Shown here: piece after piece, positions 1 to 6,464 of the stretch
How positions within the stretch are numbered: position 1 is the first letter of the stretch
Layout: each line of letters begins with the position of its first letter
NCBI GenBank assembly: GCA_017415515.1
Contig: JAFQGI010000001.1
Location: 1-64,000 of the forward strand
Source of the DNA: Clostridia bacterium
GTDB lineage: Bacteria; Bacillota; Clostridia; Oscillospirales; Acutalibacteraceae
Length of the DNA: 64,000 bases
Reading direction: 5' to 3'
The notes under the pieces: generated by a model
Seen by the model: only the letters and a program-made list of their open reading frames with translations
Told to the model about the DNA's origin: nothing
Databases searched by the model: none
Position numbers and translations under genes: made by a program

Positions 1-186
1 ATAAGTTTATAGGATTTATATATTATTTGATAACGGTTGTAGTTTTGCAGGCGTTTGCTTTGCATTACCGTTATAAAACTCAAGGGAACTTTCTGCATTT
101 TTGTATTGCAGAGAGTGCTTTTTTATGTTATAATAAATTTGTAAAGAAAATCTGGGGAAACCCAGTAAAATTAAGGGTTTCTCACC
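1..186. other. intergenic, no gene recognised
   Basis: AT-rich sequence with no convincing gene. A TATAAT-like hexamer lies at about 129-134, but no coding frame with a ribosome binding site follows. Short open frames across it show no family resemblance. Confidence 0.4.
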
Positions 187-244
187 AGTTCTTTTTTGGA
201 CACGAGAGACAAAAATCCCGTTCACGCAAGTGGGCGGGATTTTT
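187..244. repeat. short interspersed repeat, copy A, with hairpin
   Basis: The block around 188-209 (CAGTTCTTTTTTGGACACGA) recurs at about 1263-1282 with one mismatch. In both places it lies just before a hairpin with a T-run. Here the hairpin is an ATCCCG...CGGGAT stem at 211-244. This looks like a decayed 3' end or terminator-associated repeat. Its origin is not recognised. Confidence 0.5.
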
Positions 245-337
245 ACTTCTTACTTCTTACCTCTTCACTCTTACTTCAAAATAAAATTCGAACGGGATTT
301 TTGGGAAGTAATAAGTAAGAAGTAAGAGGTAATAAGT
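242..337. repeat. imperfect inverted repeat of ACTTCTTAC units
   Basis: The left arm (242-276) is built from ACTTCTTAC/ACCTCTTCAC steps. The right arm (305-337) is nearly its reverse complement (GAAGTAATAAGTAAGAAG...). The loop carries a second AACGGGAT copy matching the neighbouring hairpin. It could be a MITE-like remnant or a low-complexity palindrome. Confidence 0.5.
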
Positions 338-338
338 A

Positions 339-371
339 TTGTGTCTTCGCCGCTTTTATGCTATAATACAC
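339..371 (+). promoter_or_regulatory. promoter, duplicated type (copy A)
   Basis: The -10 is TATAAT (362-367) and a weak -35 TTGTGT (339-344) lies 17 bp upstream. The 19-nt core CCGCTTTTATGCTATAATA at 350-368 is identical at 1514-1532, also upstream of a two-helix membrane protein. The two genes therefore have duplicated promoters. Confidence 0.6.
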
Positions 372-389
372 CTAAAGGTCGGTGATGAG

Positions 390-959
390 ATGAATAAGCG
401 ATTTCCGTTCCCTAAACGATATTGGGTTTATTTGATTATTGTTTTGATTTGTTCCATTTTGCTTATTGGCAATATTTATAGAACAGACGGTTGGACAGGG
501 GATAAGCCGTTATCCGAATTTGTGCAACGTGATTGGCAGTTACTTACTATATTTTTAGTTGAAGAATTAATAATAGCTGTTACGATGTTTTTATTCGTCA
601 TTTTAGCGTGCAAGATTAGCAAAAAGCGGAATGCGAAAATTACTGAGCAATGGGAATCGGATAAATATTTAGGAATCAAACCAGGCGATTACGATTATGT
701 ATGGTTTGATTTTTCAAACACTGAGCGAGCTTTAATTTTGAAACAAGGAGACCAATTCAAGCTATATGTTCAAGAATATGATGAGCATACGGGCGATTGG
801 GGATGTTTCAATGGTGTCAGTATTTATGATAGTTTAAATGAAATAAAAAAGACTTTGTTTTATGAGTATGATTTTTATTGTGAAGAAAACGCTGAATTAG
901 ATAAACACGGAGATGAAGTATTTGTAGACGAAATAGAATTTCCTATATCTTCTATTTAA
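390..959 (+). CDS. hypothetical two-helix membrane protein
   Basis: This 189-residue protein is not recognised. The N-terminus is basic (MNKRFPFPKRYW), followed by a hydrophobic helix at about residues 11-30 and a second at about 50-75. A hydrophilic C-terminal domain of about 110 residues is rich in acidic and aromatic residues. The ATG at 390 is chosen because AAGGTCGGTGA precedes it at good spacing; an upstream in-frame ATG at 339 overlaps the promoter. The gene is AT-rich compared with the core genes, as are its flanks, which suggests accessory DNA. The sequence after the stop stays open in the same frame for about 50 codons and may be a decayed continuation or neighbour. Confidence 0.7.
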   Translation: MNKRFPFPKRYWVYLIIVLICSILLIGNIYRTDGWTGDKPLSEFVQRDWQLLTIFLVEELIIAVTMFLFVILACKISKKRNAKITEQWESDKYLGIKPGDYDYVWFDFSNTERALILKQGDQFKLYVQEYDEHTGDWGCFNGVSIYDSLNEIKKTLFYEYDFYCEENAELDKHGDEVFVDEIEFPISSI

Positions 960-1237
960 GATGTCACGCGAGAGGAAATTTCTTTATTTAATACTCAACA
1001 TAGTGTATTGGAAGTCGATCTTTTGAATGCACACAGATGTTGGTGTGGAAAATATCGTGTTAATAAACCAAATCTACGATATATTTGTGATAGAACAAAT
1101 ATTGATGGCGAGAGAAGAATGTTTTTTATGACAATCCTCGTATTGTTGTGGTTGCAAATGTGGAACAAGAAGATTTGTGGCTTGAACTGATTGAAAAGAT
1201 GAAATCATTTGGATATTTTGCTTTTGATATAGATTAA
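960..1237 (+). pseudogene. remnant of a small unknown gene (frameshifted)
   Basis: Directly after the previous stop the same frame stays open (DVTREEISLFN...NIDGERR) until about 1118. The coding pattern then continues one frame over, ending with NVFYDNPRIVVVANVE and ...FGYFAFDID at a TAA at 1235-1237. Together they read as one peptide of about 90 residues broken by a single frameshift. No start codon with a ribosome binding site is visible. The family is not recognised; it could instead be the lost C-terminal part of the upstream gene. Confidence 0.4.
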
Positions 1238-1261
1238 TAAAGAAAATCCTCGGTTTTTTGC

Positions 1262-1323
1262 CCAGTTCTTTTTCGGACACGAATGACAGAAAAAACTCCT
1301 TGAGATTTCTCAAGGAGTTTTTT
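1262..1323 (+). terminator. repeat copy B and intrinsic terminator
   Basis: Second copy of the CAGTTCTTTTT.GGACACGA block, followed at 1290-1323 by an ACTCCTTGAG/CTCAAGGAGT hairpin and a T-run. The stem is symmetrical, so it could terminate transcription in either direction. Confidence 0.7.
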
Positions 1324-1330
1324 AGTTATA

Positions 1331-1500
1331 TTCGCCTTACGGCGAGTGCTATTGCTTCGCAGTGATATTTGGCTAACGCCGAGTGGTATTCGCTTCGCGA
1401 GTTTAGGTGGCGAATATAATATCACTTTTGCCAACGGCAAAAATATCACTATGCCGAAAGGCATAATATCGCTCTGTGCGAAGCACAGAATATCACTAAT
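1331..1500. repeat. array of miniature hairpins separated by ATATCACT spacers
   Basis: Small perfect stems with 3-4 nt loops succeed one another: CGCC-TTAC-GGCG, GGC-TAAC-GCC, CGC-TTCG-CG, TTGCC-AAC-GGCAA, TGCC-GAAA-GGCA, TGTGC-GA-AGCACA. In the left half they are separated by AGTGnTATT and in the right half by AATATCACT, its reverse complement. The whole array is therefore an inverted repeat centred near 1418. It lies between two genes with duplicated promoters. No protein-coding role is evident. Confidence 0.75.
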
Positions 1501-1503
1501 ATC

Positions 1504-1532
1504 TTGCGCTCCACCGCTTTTATGCTATAATA
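1504..1532 (+). promoter_or_regulatory. promoter, duplicated type (copy B)
   Basis: TTGCGC (1504-1509) and TATAAT (1526-1531) are 16 bp apart. The 19-nt core at 1514-1532 is identical to the promoter at 350-368. It drives the membrane protein starting at 1552. Confidence 0.6.
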
Positions 1533-1551
1533 TACCTAAGGCGGTGAGAAT

Positions 1552-2115
1552 ATGAAGCAAAAAGGTATACCAAAAGATAAATTGACCATAGCCAACATTC
1601 GAAGCGACCTGCGGAAAAAGCTGTGGAAATCCTGGCTGTTGCTGGCGGTGTATGTTTTGACGATGATAGTAGAAATCTATCTGTTCTGTCTGGAACCGCG
1701 TCTTCTTTTTGAAGAAACCGGCGGTCGTTATCACTGGCCCGGATGGGTATATCTCCTTCTGTTTCTGCCGGTCACTTATTTGTTTGCAAGAGAGGCGTGG
1801 TGGCTGTATACGGGCTACCGCAAAAAGCCTTTTATTGTGAAGGATACGCTTGTTTCTTCGGAGGGATCATCGGTTCGTTCCAGCCATAGTTATCGCACCT
1901 ATCTTTGCACGTTGCGCTTTGCTCGTTATGGTGAGTACTCTGTGCCGGAGAAAAACCACCAATGGAGCAAAATGTATCCGCTGTCCTGCCACGGCGAGTA
2001 CATTTACGCCATGGACGGCGACGAGTATTATTTGGTGCTGTCCAAGCTCCACAGCGGCAAAATCCTGCTGGCTTATAATGCCAAATTGTTTGAATTGGAA
2101 TCTGATCAGATATAA
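1552..2115 (+). CDS. hypothetical two-helix membrane protein
   Basis: This 187-residue protein has no recognised family. A basic N-terminal segment (about 1-25) precedes a hydrophobic helix at about 27-48 and another at about 64-82. A cytosol-like soluble domain follows and ends in a tyrosine-rich stretch (GEYIYAMDGDEYYLVL). The ATG is preceded by AAGGCGGTGA. The topology (two helices, then a soluble domain of about 100 residues) matches the protein at 390-959, and their promoters share a 19-bp identical core. They may be distant paralogues, although sequence similarity is weak by eye. A strong terminator follows directly, so the gene is monocistronic. Confidence 0.75.
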   Translation: MKQKGIPKDKLTIANIRSDLRKKLWKSWLLLAVYVLTMIVEIYLFCLEPRLLFEETGGRYHWPGWVYLLLFLPVTYLFAREAWWLYTGYRKKPFIVKDTLVSSEGSSVRSSHSYRTYLCTLRFARYGEYSVPEKNHQWSKMYPLSCHGEYIYAMDGDEYYLVLSKLHSGKILLAYNAKLFELESDQI

Positions 2116-2118
2116 TTC

Positions 2119-2146
2119 AAAAAGCACTTCTGCGGAAGTGCTTTTT
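2119..2146 (+). terminator. intrinsic terminator
   Basis: AAGCACTTC-TGCG-GAAGTGCTT stem followed by T-rich sequence, four bases after the stop of the preceding gene. Confidence 0.85.
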
Positions 2147-2162
2147 CTTTTTCCCCAAAGTG

Positions 2163-2191
2163 TTGCAAAATGAGTTGAGGTGTGCTATGAT
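2163..2191 (+). promoter_or_regulatory. promoter of leader RNA copy 1
   Basis: TTGCAA (2163-2168), a 17-bp spacer and TATGAT (2186-2191). Transcription would begin at about 2198, exactly where the P1 helix of the leader RNA starts. Confidence 0.7.
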
Positions 2192-2197
2192 GAGGAT

Positions 2198-2365
2198 ACC
2201 ACACAAATCAAAATAGGGTACATGGCAGGGAATGTGTTTTGCTTTTGGCAAAAATGCATTCTCCATTTGTGCATTCCTTGCGATGTGCCAAAATGATTTG
2301 TGTGGTAGCAATCAGGAGTTGTGCATTTTTCGGTTTGTGTGACTTCGGTTGCACACACTTTTTTA
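2198..2365 (+). ncRNA. structured leader RNA, copy 1 (putative terminator-type riboswitch)
   Basis: Shares its architecture with the elements at 36553-36723 (minus) and 52219-52371. P1 is a perfect 13-bp helix (2198-2210 with 2294-2306, ACCACACAAATCA/TGATTTGTGTGGT). Inside it is an imperfect stem with a hairpin containing AAAAATGCA (2250-2258). After P1 come AGCAAT and TGCATTTTTCGG (2322-2333). Then follows a terminator stem with TTCG loop and T-run (about 2335-2365), and GGAGGAAT before the downstream ATG. AAAAATGCA and TGCATTTTT are perfectly complementary, so a 9-bp long-range helix can compete with the local hairpin. The ligand and class are unknown to me. A 6S-like RNA is less likely because each copy leads straight into a gene. 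Confidence 0.7.
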
Positions 2366-2380
2366 TTTTGGAGGAATACC

Positions 2381-2704
2381 ATGTATTGTCAAAATTGTGG
2401 AAACAGGGTGCAAGATGGGGCGGATTTTTGCTCTGTGTGTGGAACGCCTGTTTCAAAGGAGGAGAATGGCGTTCAAAAAAGTTATGCAAAAGGTTTTGGT
2501 ATTGCTTCATTAATAACGACAATTGGTATGTTTGTATCAATTCATGGAGATCAAGAGGGAGCGGTGGTGTATGCAGCAATGGCATTGGTGTTGGGGCTGA
2601 TATCGCTATTCGAATCATTCCGAACAAAGAAAATGTATGCGCTTGCATATGTCAGTATCATTTGCGCTTTCATGTTTATCATTGTTCAAAGTGTCTTAAC
2701 TTGA
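2381..2704 (+). CDS. zinc-ribbon membrane protein
   Basis: This 107-residue protein begins with a rubredoxin-like zinc ribbon (CQNC at 3-6, CSVC at 18-21). A short polar linker and about three hydrophobic segments (about 40-55, 63-80, 86-106) follow. Such double-CxxC membrane proteins are widespread in Clostridia and are mostly of unknown function. The ATG at 2381 follows GGAGGAATACC, which lies immediately after the T-run of the leader terminator, so expression should depend on read-through of that element. The protein resembles the zinc-ribbon protein at 43182 in N-terminal layout but not in regulation. Confidence 0.75.
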   Translation: MYCQNCGNRVQDGADFCSVCGTPVSKEENGVQKSYAKGFGIASLITTIGMFVSIHGDQEGAVVYAAMALVLGLISLFESFRTKKMYALAYVSIICAFMFIIVQSVLT

Positions 2705-2766
2705 CTTTGGAAATATCACAATTTCACTTTGCCAATATCCTAATTTAACGCAATTTCACAAAATAT

Positions 2767-2792
2767 GGGGGTGTGCCGTGTGGCACACCCCC
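2767..2792. terminator. GC-rich hairpin
   Basis: GGGGGTGTGCC-GTGT-GGCACACCCCC perfect 11-bp stem. No T-run follows on the plus strand, so it may slow or end transcription inefficiently. AATATCAC-like motifs just upstream (about 2710-2755) recall the spacers of the 1331-1500 array. Confidence 0.6.
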
Positions 2793-2799
2793 AAATCTA

Positions 2800-2828
2800 T
2801 TGACATTTGCAGGTGAATTTTTTATACT
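2800..2828 (+). promoter_or_regulatory. strong sigma-A promoter of GH16 gene
   Basis: Consensus TTGACA (2800-2805), a 17-bp spacer and TATACT (2823-2828). Confidence 0.85.
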
Positions 2829-2884
2829 TATGCTAATCTCGTTTGCACATTTTTGCAGACAATCTAATGACGAGGAGAATAACC

Positions 2885-3613
2885 ATGGCTTTCGACAAGT
2901 TGATTTTTGAGGACCATTTTGACGGCGATACCATCGACCGCAGCAAGTGGAATTTCGAGATCGGTTTCATCCGCAATCACGAGCCTCAGTACTACACCGA
3001 CCGTCCCTGCAACGCCTATGTGGAGGACAGCATGCTGCACATCGTCACCCTGCGTGAGGACTATGAGGGTGCTAAGTATACTTCCGCCAGCCTGAACACC
3101 GAGCATAAGTTCTTCTGCACTTACGGTCGCATCGAGATGCGGGCCAAGCTGCCCTGGTCCCGTGGCATTTGGCCTGCTTTCTGGACCCTGGGCGAGAACA
3201 TCTCCGTGGTGAACTGGCCCCATTGCGGCGAGATCGACATCATGGAGTCCACCGTCAACTCCGACCCCGAATCCAACGGTGAGATGCGCTCCACCCTGCA
3301 CTTCCAGACCAAGGGCACCGATGAGCACAACTGCATCACCGGCTGGTATCACCTGCCTAAGGGCGAGAAGTTTGCCGACGATTTCCACGTTTACGCCGTG
3401 GAGTGGGAGAAGGAGGAGTGCCGTTTCTATTTCGACGACACCTGCTTCCACACCCAGCCCATCACCGAGGATATGAAGGATTGCTTCTTCAAGCCCCATT
3501 TCATTCTCATCAACACCGCTCTGTCTGATTGGAACGAGGACGAGCGTCCCAATGACGTGGATACCGTGTTGCCTCAGCACTACATCATCGACTACATCCG
3601 CGTCTATCAATAA
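2885..3613 (+). CDS. GH16 family beta-glucanase, cytoplasmic
   Basis: This 242-residue single-domain glycoside hydrolase of family 16 (laminarinase/lichenase-type, beta-1,3 or mixed-linkage glucans) has the catalytic signature GEIDIME at 115-121, with nucleophile Glu116 and acid/base Glu121. Typical family strands surround it (YGRIEMRAKLP, WPAFWTLG, and the C-terminal IDYIRVYQ). No signal peptide is present: the protein starts MAFDKLIFEDHFDG directly with the fold. It should therefore act inside the cell on imported oligosaccharides, which is unusual for GH16. The ATG at 2885 follows GAGGAGAAT. Strong promoter and C-rich codons suggest high expression. A close paralogue lies at 38231. Downstream genes for sugar phosphate handling fit a catabolic role. 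Exact linkage specificity cannot be read from sequence. Confidence 0.9.
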   Translation: MAFDKLIFEDHFDGDTIDRSKWNFEIGFIRNHEPQYYTDRPCNAYVEDSMLHIVTLREDYEGAKYTSASLNTEHKFFCTYGRIEMRAKLPWSRGIWPAFWTLGENISVVNWPHCGEIDIMESTVNSDPESNGEMRSTLHFQTKGTDEHNCITGWYHLPKGEKFADDFHVYAVEWEKEECRFYFDDTCFHTQPITEDMKDCFFKPHFILINTALSDWNEDERPNDVDTVLPQHYIIDYIRVYQ

Positions 3614-3620
3614 TTGCATA

Positions 3621-3656
3621 AAAAATCCCGTCAACCGTATGGATGACGGGATTTTC
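3621..3656 (+). terminator. intrinsic terminator
   Basis: AAAATCCCGTCA/TGACGGGATTTT hairpin directly after the GH16 stop. Confidence 0.85.
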
Positions 3657-3657
3657 G

Positions 3658-3686
3658 TTGACCTGACGGGAAAACTATGGTAAAAT
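3658..3686 (+). promoter_or_regulatory. promoter of manA
   Basis: TTGACC (3658-3663), 17 bp, TAAAAT (3681-3686), 31 bp before the ATG. Confidence 0.75.
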
Positions 3687-3716
3687 AAGACAAATACTAC
3701 ATAACGAGGTGTTATT

Positions 3717-4637
3717 ATGGGTAAAATTCTCAAATTGACCCCTTCCTTCAAGGATTACATTTGGGGCGGGCACAAGCTGATGGCCGAATACGGCGTCAAG
3801 GATATGGATCGCGTGGCCGAGGCGTGGGTGCTGTCTGCCCATCCCGATGGCCCCAGCTATCTGCCGGATGGCACCACCTTCGCCGAGGCGCTGAAGAACG
3901 CCGACCTGGGTGCCAAGGCCGCCTCTTTCAAGGATTTTCCCCAGCTGATTAAGCTGATTGACGCCCAGAGTGACCTGTCGGTGCAGGTGCACCCCAGCGA
4001 TGAATACGCTCTGGCCAACGAGGGCCAGTTCGGCAAGACCGAGATGTGGTACATCCTGGATTGCGAGGAGGGGGCCGGCATCTACTACGGCTTCCAGAAG
4101 GACGTCACCCGCGCTGAGATGGAGGAGGCCATCCGCACCAACACCTTGACCGATATTTTGCGCTTTGTGCCTGTACAGAAGGGTGAGAGCTATTTCATCC
4201 CCTCCGGTACCATCCACGCCATCGGTAAGGGCTTGCTGATCGCCGAGATCCAGCAGAATTCCAACGTCACCTATCGTGTGTACGACTATGGCCGCCGCGA
4301 TGCTCAGGGCAACACCCGCCCCTTGCACGTGGAGAAGGCGCTGGAGGTGTCCGACCTCACCCGCGCCGCCGATGCGGTGGAGCCCACCCAAACGGTAGTG
4401 GACGGCGGCGTATTCACCGAGGTGTCCTCTTGTCAATATTTCACCGTCACCGAGCTGAAAGCAGACGGCACCGTCACCGTCGGTAAACCCGACACCTTCA
4501 CCGCCGTGTTGGTGTTGGAGGGTGAGGGCACCATCGATGGCGAAGCCTTCGGTCGTTACGACACCTTCTTCATCCCCGCCGATGCCGGCGAGGTGAAGCT
4601 CAGTGGTTGCTTCAAGGCACTGCTGTCCACTCTGTAA
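3717..4637 (+). CDS. manA: mannose-6-phosphate isomerase, class I
   Basis: This 306-residue cupin-type phosphomannose isomerase interconverts mannose-6-P and fructose-6-P in the cytoplasm. The zinc ligands of the short bacterial form are visible: Gln90 and His92 in QVHP, Glu109 in KTEMW, and His167 in IPSGTIHAIG. The N-terminal WGG motif (16-18) is also typical. Length matches Bacillus-type ManA (about 315). The ATG follows AACGAGGTG. An ROK kinase starts 18 bp downstream, so the two are probably co-transcribed and feed hexoses released by the GH16 enzyme, or imported mannose, into glycolysis. Confidence 0.93.
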   Translation: MGKILKLTPSFKDYIWGGHKLMAEYGVKDMDRVAEAWVLSAHPDGPSYLPDGTTFAEALKNADLGAKAASFKDFPQLIKLIDAQSDLSVQVHPSDEYALANEGQFGKTEMWYILDCEEGAGIYYGFQKDVTRAEMEEAIRTNTLTDILRFVPVQKGESYFIPSGTIHAIGKGLLIAEIQQNSNVTYRVYDYGRRDAQGNTRPLHVEKALEVSDLTRAADAVEPTQTVVDGGVFTEVSSCQYFTVTELKADGTVTVGKPDTFTAVLVLEGEGTIDGEAFGRYDTFFIPADAGEVKLSGCFKALLSTL

Positions 4638-4655
4638 TTTTAGGAGGATTTGCGT

Positions 4656-5606
4656 ATGTATACCATTGGTGTTGACTTAGGCGGTACTAACATTGTGGCC
4701 GGTCTGGTGGACGAGGATTGCAAGATCGTTTCCTCCGTCAGCTGCAAGACCAATCTGCCTCGTCCCGCAAGCGAGATCATCGACGATATGGCTTCCTTGT
4801 GCCTGGCTGTCATTGAGCAGGCGGGTATTACCAAAGCGGACGTGTCCTATGTGGGTATCGGTTGCCCCGGCACCTGCAACGTGGAGACCGGCGAGGTGGA
4901 GTATTCCAACAATCTGCGGTTTGCGCACGTGATGTTGGGCCCTGAGATGAAAGAAAAGACGGGTCTGCCCGTGTATATCGAGAACGACGCCAACGCCGCC
5001 GCCTTGGGCGAGGCGATGGCGGGTGCCGCTAAGGGTGCCGCTAAGAGTGTGTGCGTCACCTTAGGCACCGGTGTCGGCGGCGGCGTGGTCATCGACGGCA
5101 AGATCTACAGCGGCTCCAACTATGCCGGCGCCGAGCTGGGTCATGTGGTGATGATTATGGACGGCGAGCCCTGCACCTGTGGTCGTCGCGGTTGCTGGGA
5201 GACCTATTCCTCCGCAACGGCTCTCCACCGCCAGACCAAGGCGGCTATGGAGGCAAACCCCGACAGCCTGATGTGGAAATTGGTGGACGGCGACATCAAC
5301 AAAGTGGATGGCCGCATCCCCTTTGAGGCCATGAAGCAGGGCGACGCCGCCGGTAAGGCGGTGGTGGATCGCTATTGCGAGTATCTGGCCTGCGGTCTGC
5401 TGAATGTCATCAACGTGTTCCAGCCCGACGTGCTGTGTGTGGGTGGCGGTGTCTGCCGTCAGGGCGAGTATCTGCTGGGTCCTGTGCGCAAGCTGATCGA
5501 AGAGGGCCGTTACAGCAAATATTCCGCCAAGCAGACTAAGCTGTGCGTGGCTGAGCTGGGCAACGACGCCGGCATTGTAGGCGCTGCCTGCTTGGGCCGT
5601 AACTGA
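4656..5606 (+). CDS. glk: ROK-family glucokinase
   Basis: This 316-residue sugar kinase of the ROK family phosphorylates glucose (or a related hexose) with ATP. Visible signatures are the N-terminal phosphate loop DLGGTN, the catalytic Asp in ENDAN (Asp111), LGTGVGGG (about 136-143), and the zinc site with His163 and CxCGxxGC (Cys173, Cys175, Cys180). The ATG at 4656 is chosen over an in-frame TTG at 4650 because AGGAGG at 4642-4647 is correctly spaced only for the ATG. There is no DNA-binding domain, so it is a kinase rather than an ROK repressor. It sits in one operon with manA and ends in a strong terminator. Confidence 0.92.
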   Translation: MYTIGVDLGGTNIVAGLVDEDCKIVSSVSCKTNLPRPASEIIDDMASLCLAVIEQAGITKADVSYVGIGCPGTCNVETGEVEYSNNLRFAHVMLGPEMKEKTGLPVYIENDANAAALGEAMAGAAKGAAKSVCVTLGTGVGGGVVIDGKIYSGSNYAGAELGHVVMIMDGEPCTCGRRGCWETYSSATALHRQTKAAMEANPDSLMWKLVDGDINKVDGRIPFEAMKQGDAAGKAVVDRYCEYLACGLLNVINVFQPDVLCVGGGVCRQGEYLLGPVRKLIEEGRYSKYSAKQTKLCVAELGNDAGIVGAACLGRN

Positions 5607-5616
5607 TTCGTAGGGA

Positions 5617-5650
5617 AAAGGTCGGTCTGCGACGGCAGACCGACCTTTTT
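5617..5650 (+). terminator. intrinsic terminator
   Basis: AGGTCGGTCTGC/GCAGACCGACCT hairpin with T-run. Confidence 0.9.
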
Positions 5651-5667
5651 GTCAGAGGAGAGATAGT

Positions 5668-6402
5668 ATGAGTCGAAAACGGGTGATGATGCTGGATCTG
5701 CTGCGTGGCGGAGCCATGATTTTGGTGGTGGCCTACCATTTGCTGTATGATCTGGTCAATATTGTGGGGCAGGAGTTGCCTCATTGGCTCACTCCCGGTG
5801 ATGCGGTGGTGGAGGGGGTACACACCGGCTTTTTGTGGGTGCTGTTTGCGGTGTCCGGCGTTTGTTCCGGCTATTCCCGTAATCTGTTGCGCCGTGGTGT
5901 GCTGCTGTATTTGGCAGGCTTTGCCGTCACCTTGGTGACCACCCTCTGGATTCCCGATTTCACCATCGTGTTTGGTGTGCTGAGCTGTTTTGGTGCCTGT
6001 ATGGTGCTCACCGCCCTGTGTGACAAGGTGCTGGATCGCATCCCGTGGCCTGTGTTGACGGCGCTGGGGGTTGTCCTTTGGCTGGTTTTTGCCGATTTCG
6101 CAGACGGTGTGCTGCATCTCGGTGTCAAAAACGTTGTTGTTTCTTTGCCTGATGTGGAGTATCTGTATCCTCTGGGAATTACGAGCAACACCTTCTCCAG
6201 CTCGGATTATTTCCCCATTATTCCGTCCATTTTTATGTTTTGGGCGGGTCGTGGTTTGTACCGCCCCATTGCCAGAGGTAGCTTTCCGAAATGGTTTTAT
6301 GCCTCTCATTGCCGCTGGTTGGAGTGGATCGGACGCCATTCTTTGGTGATTTATGCAGTCCACCAGCCGGTTTTGATCGCGTTGGTTTCTCTGATTTGGT
6401 AA
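5668..6402 (+). CDS. DUF1624/heparan-glucosaminide acetyltransferase-like membrane protein
   Basis: This 244-residue polytopic membrane protein opens with the hallmark of the DUF1624 (HGSNAT catalytic-like) acyltransferase family: RVMMLDLLRGGAMILVV, with the L-D-x-x-R-G motif, then HLLYDLV. About seven hydrophobic helices follow. The C-terminal RHSLVIYAVHQPVLIALV is typical of membrane acyltransferases. It probably transfers an acyl group to an envelope glycan, but the substrate is unknown. The ATG follows AGAGGAGAGATAGT, right after the glk terminator. It is monocistronic, with a terminator directly behind it. Confidence 0.8.
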   Translation: MSRKRVMMLDLLRGGAMILVVAYHLLYDLVNIVGQELPHWLTPGDAVVEGVHTGFLWVLFAVSGVCSGYSRNLLRRGVLLYLAGFAVTLVTTLWIPDFTIVFGVLSCFGACMVLTALCDKVLDRIPWPVLTALGVVLWLVFADFADGVLHLGVKNVVVSLPDVEYLYPLGITSNTFSSSDYFPIIPSIFMFWAGRGLYRPIARGSFPKWFYASHCRWLEWIGRHSLVIYAVHQPVLIALVSLIW

Positions 6403-6410
6403 GGATGAAA

Positions 6411-6443
6411 AAAGCCCGAAACCGTGATGGTTTCGGGCTTTTT
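6411..6443 (+). terminator. intrinsic terminator (possibly bidirectional)
   Basis: AAAGCCCGAAACC/GGTTTCGGGCTTT hairpin with T-run on the plus strand and A-run upstream. It lies between the convergent ends of the acyltransferase and the DtxR-type gene. Confidence 0.85.
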
Positions 6444-6464
6444 CATGTGTTAAGTCGAATGGCT

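Noticed and set aside
27..284. 85-codon open frame at the window start
   Set aside because: Crosses a hairpin and a low-complexity repeat, with no ribosome binding site and no recognisable protein pattern.
1331..1500. CRISPR array
   Set aside because: Units are 15-20 nt with palindromic variable parts and a constant 9-nt part; there is no 25-37 nt direct repeat, no unique spacers of constant length, and no cas gene in the window.
2198..2365. Possible 6S RNA
   Set aside because: Size and a long closing helix fit loosely, but three copies within 52 kb, each ending in a terminator directly before an SD and a gene, argue for a cis-regulatory leader. The large central bubble of 6S is not evident.
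4650..4656. TTG at 4650 as the glk start
   Set aside because: Only 2 nt from the AGGAGG; the ATG at 4656 has normal spacing and fits the ROK family start.
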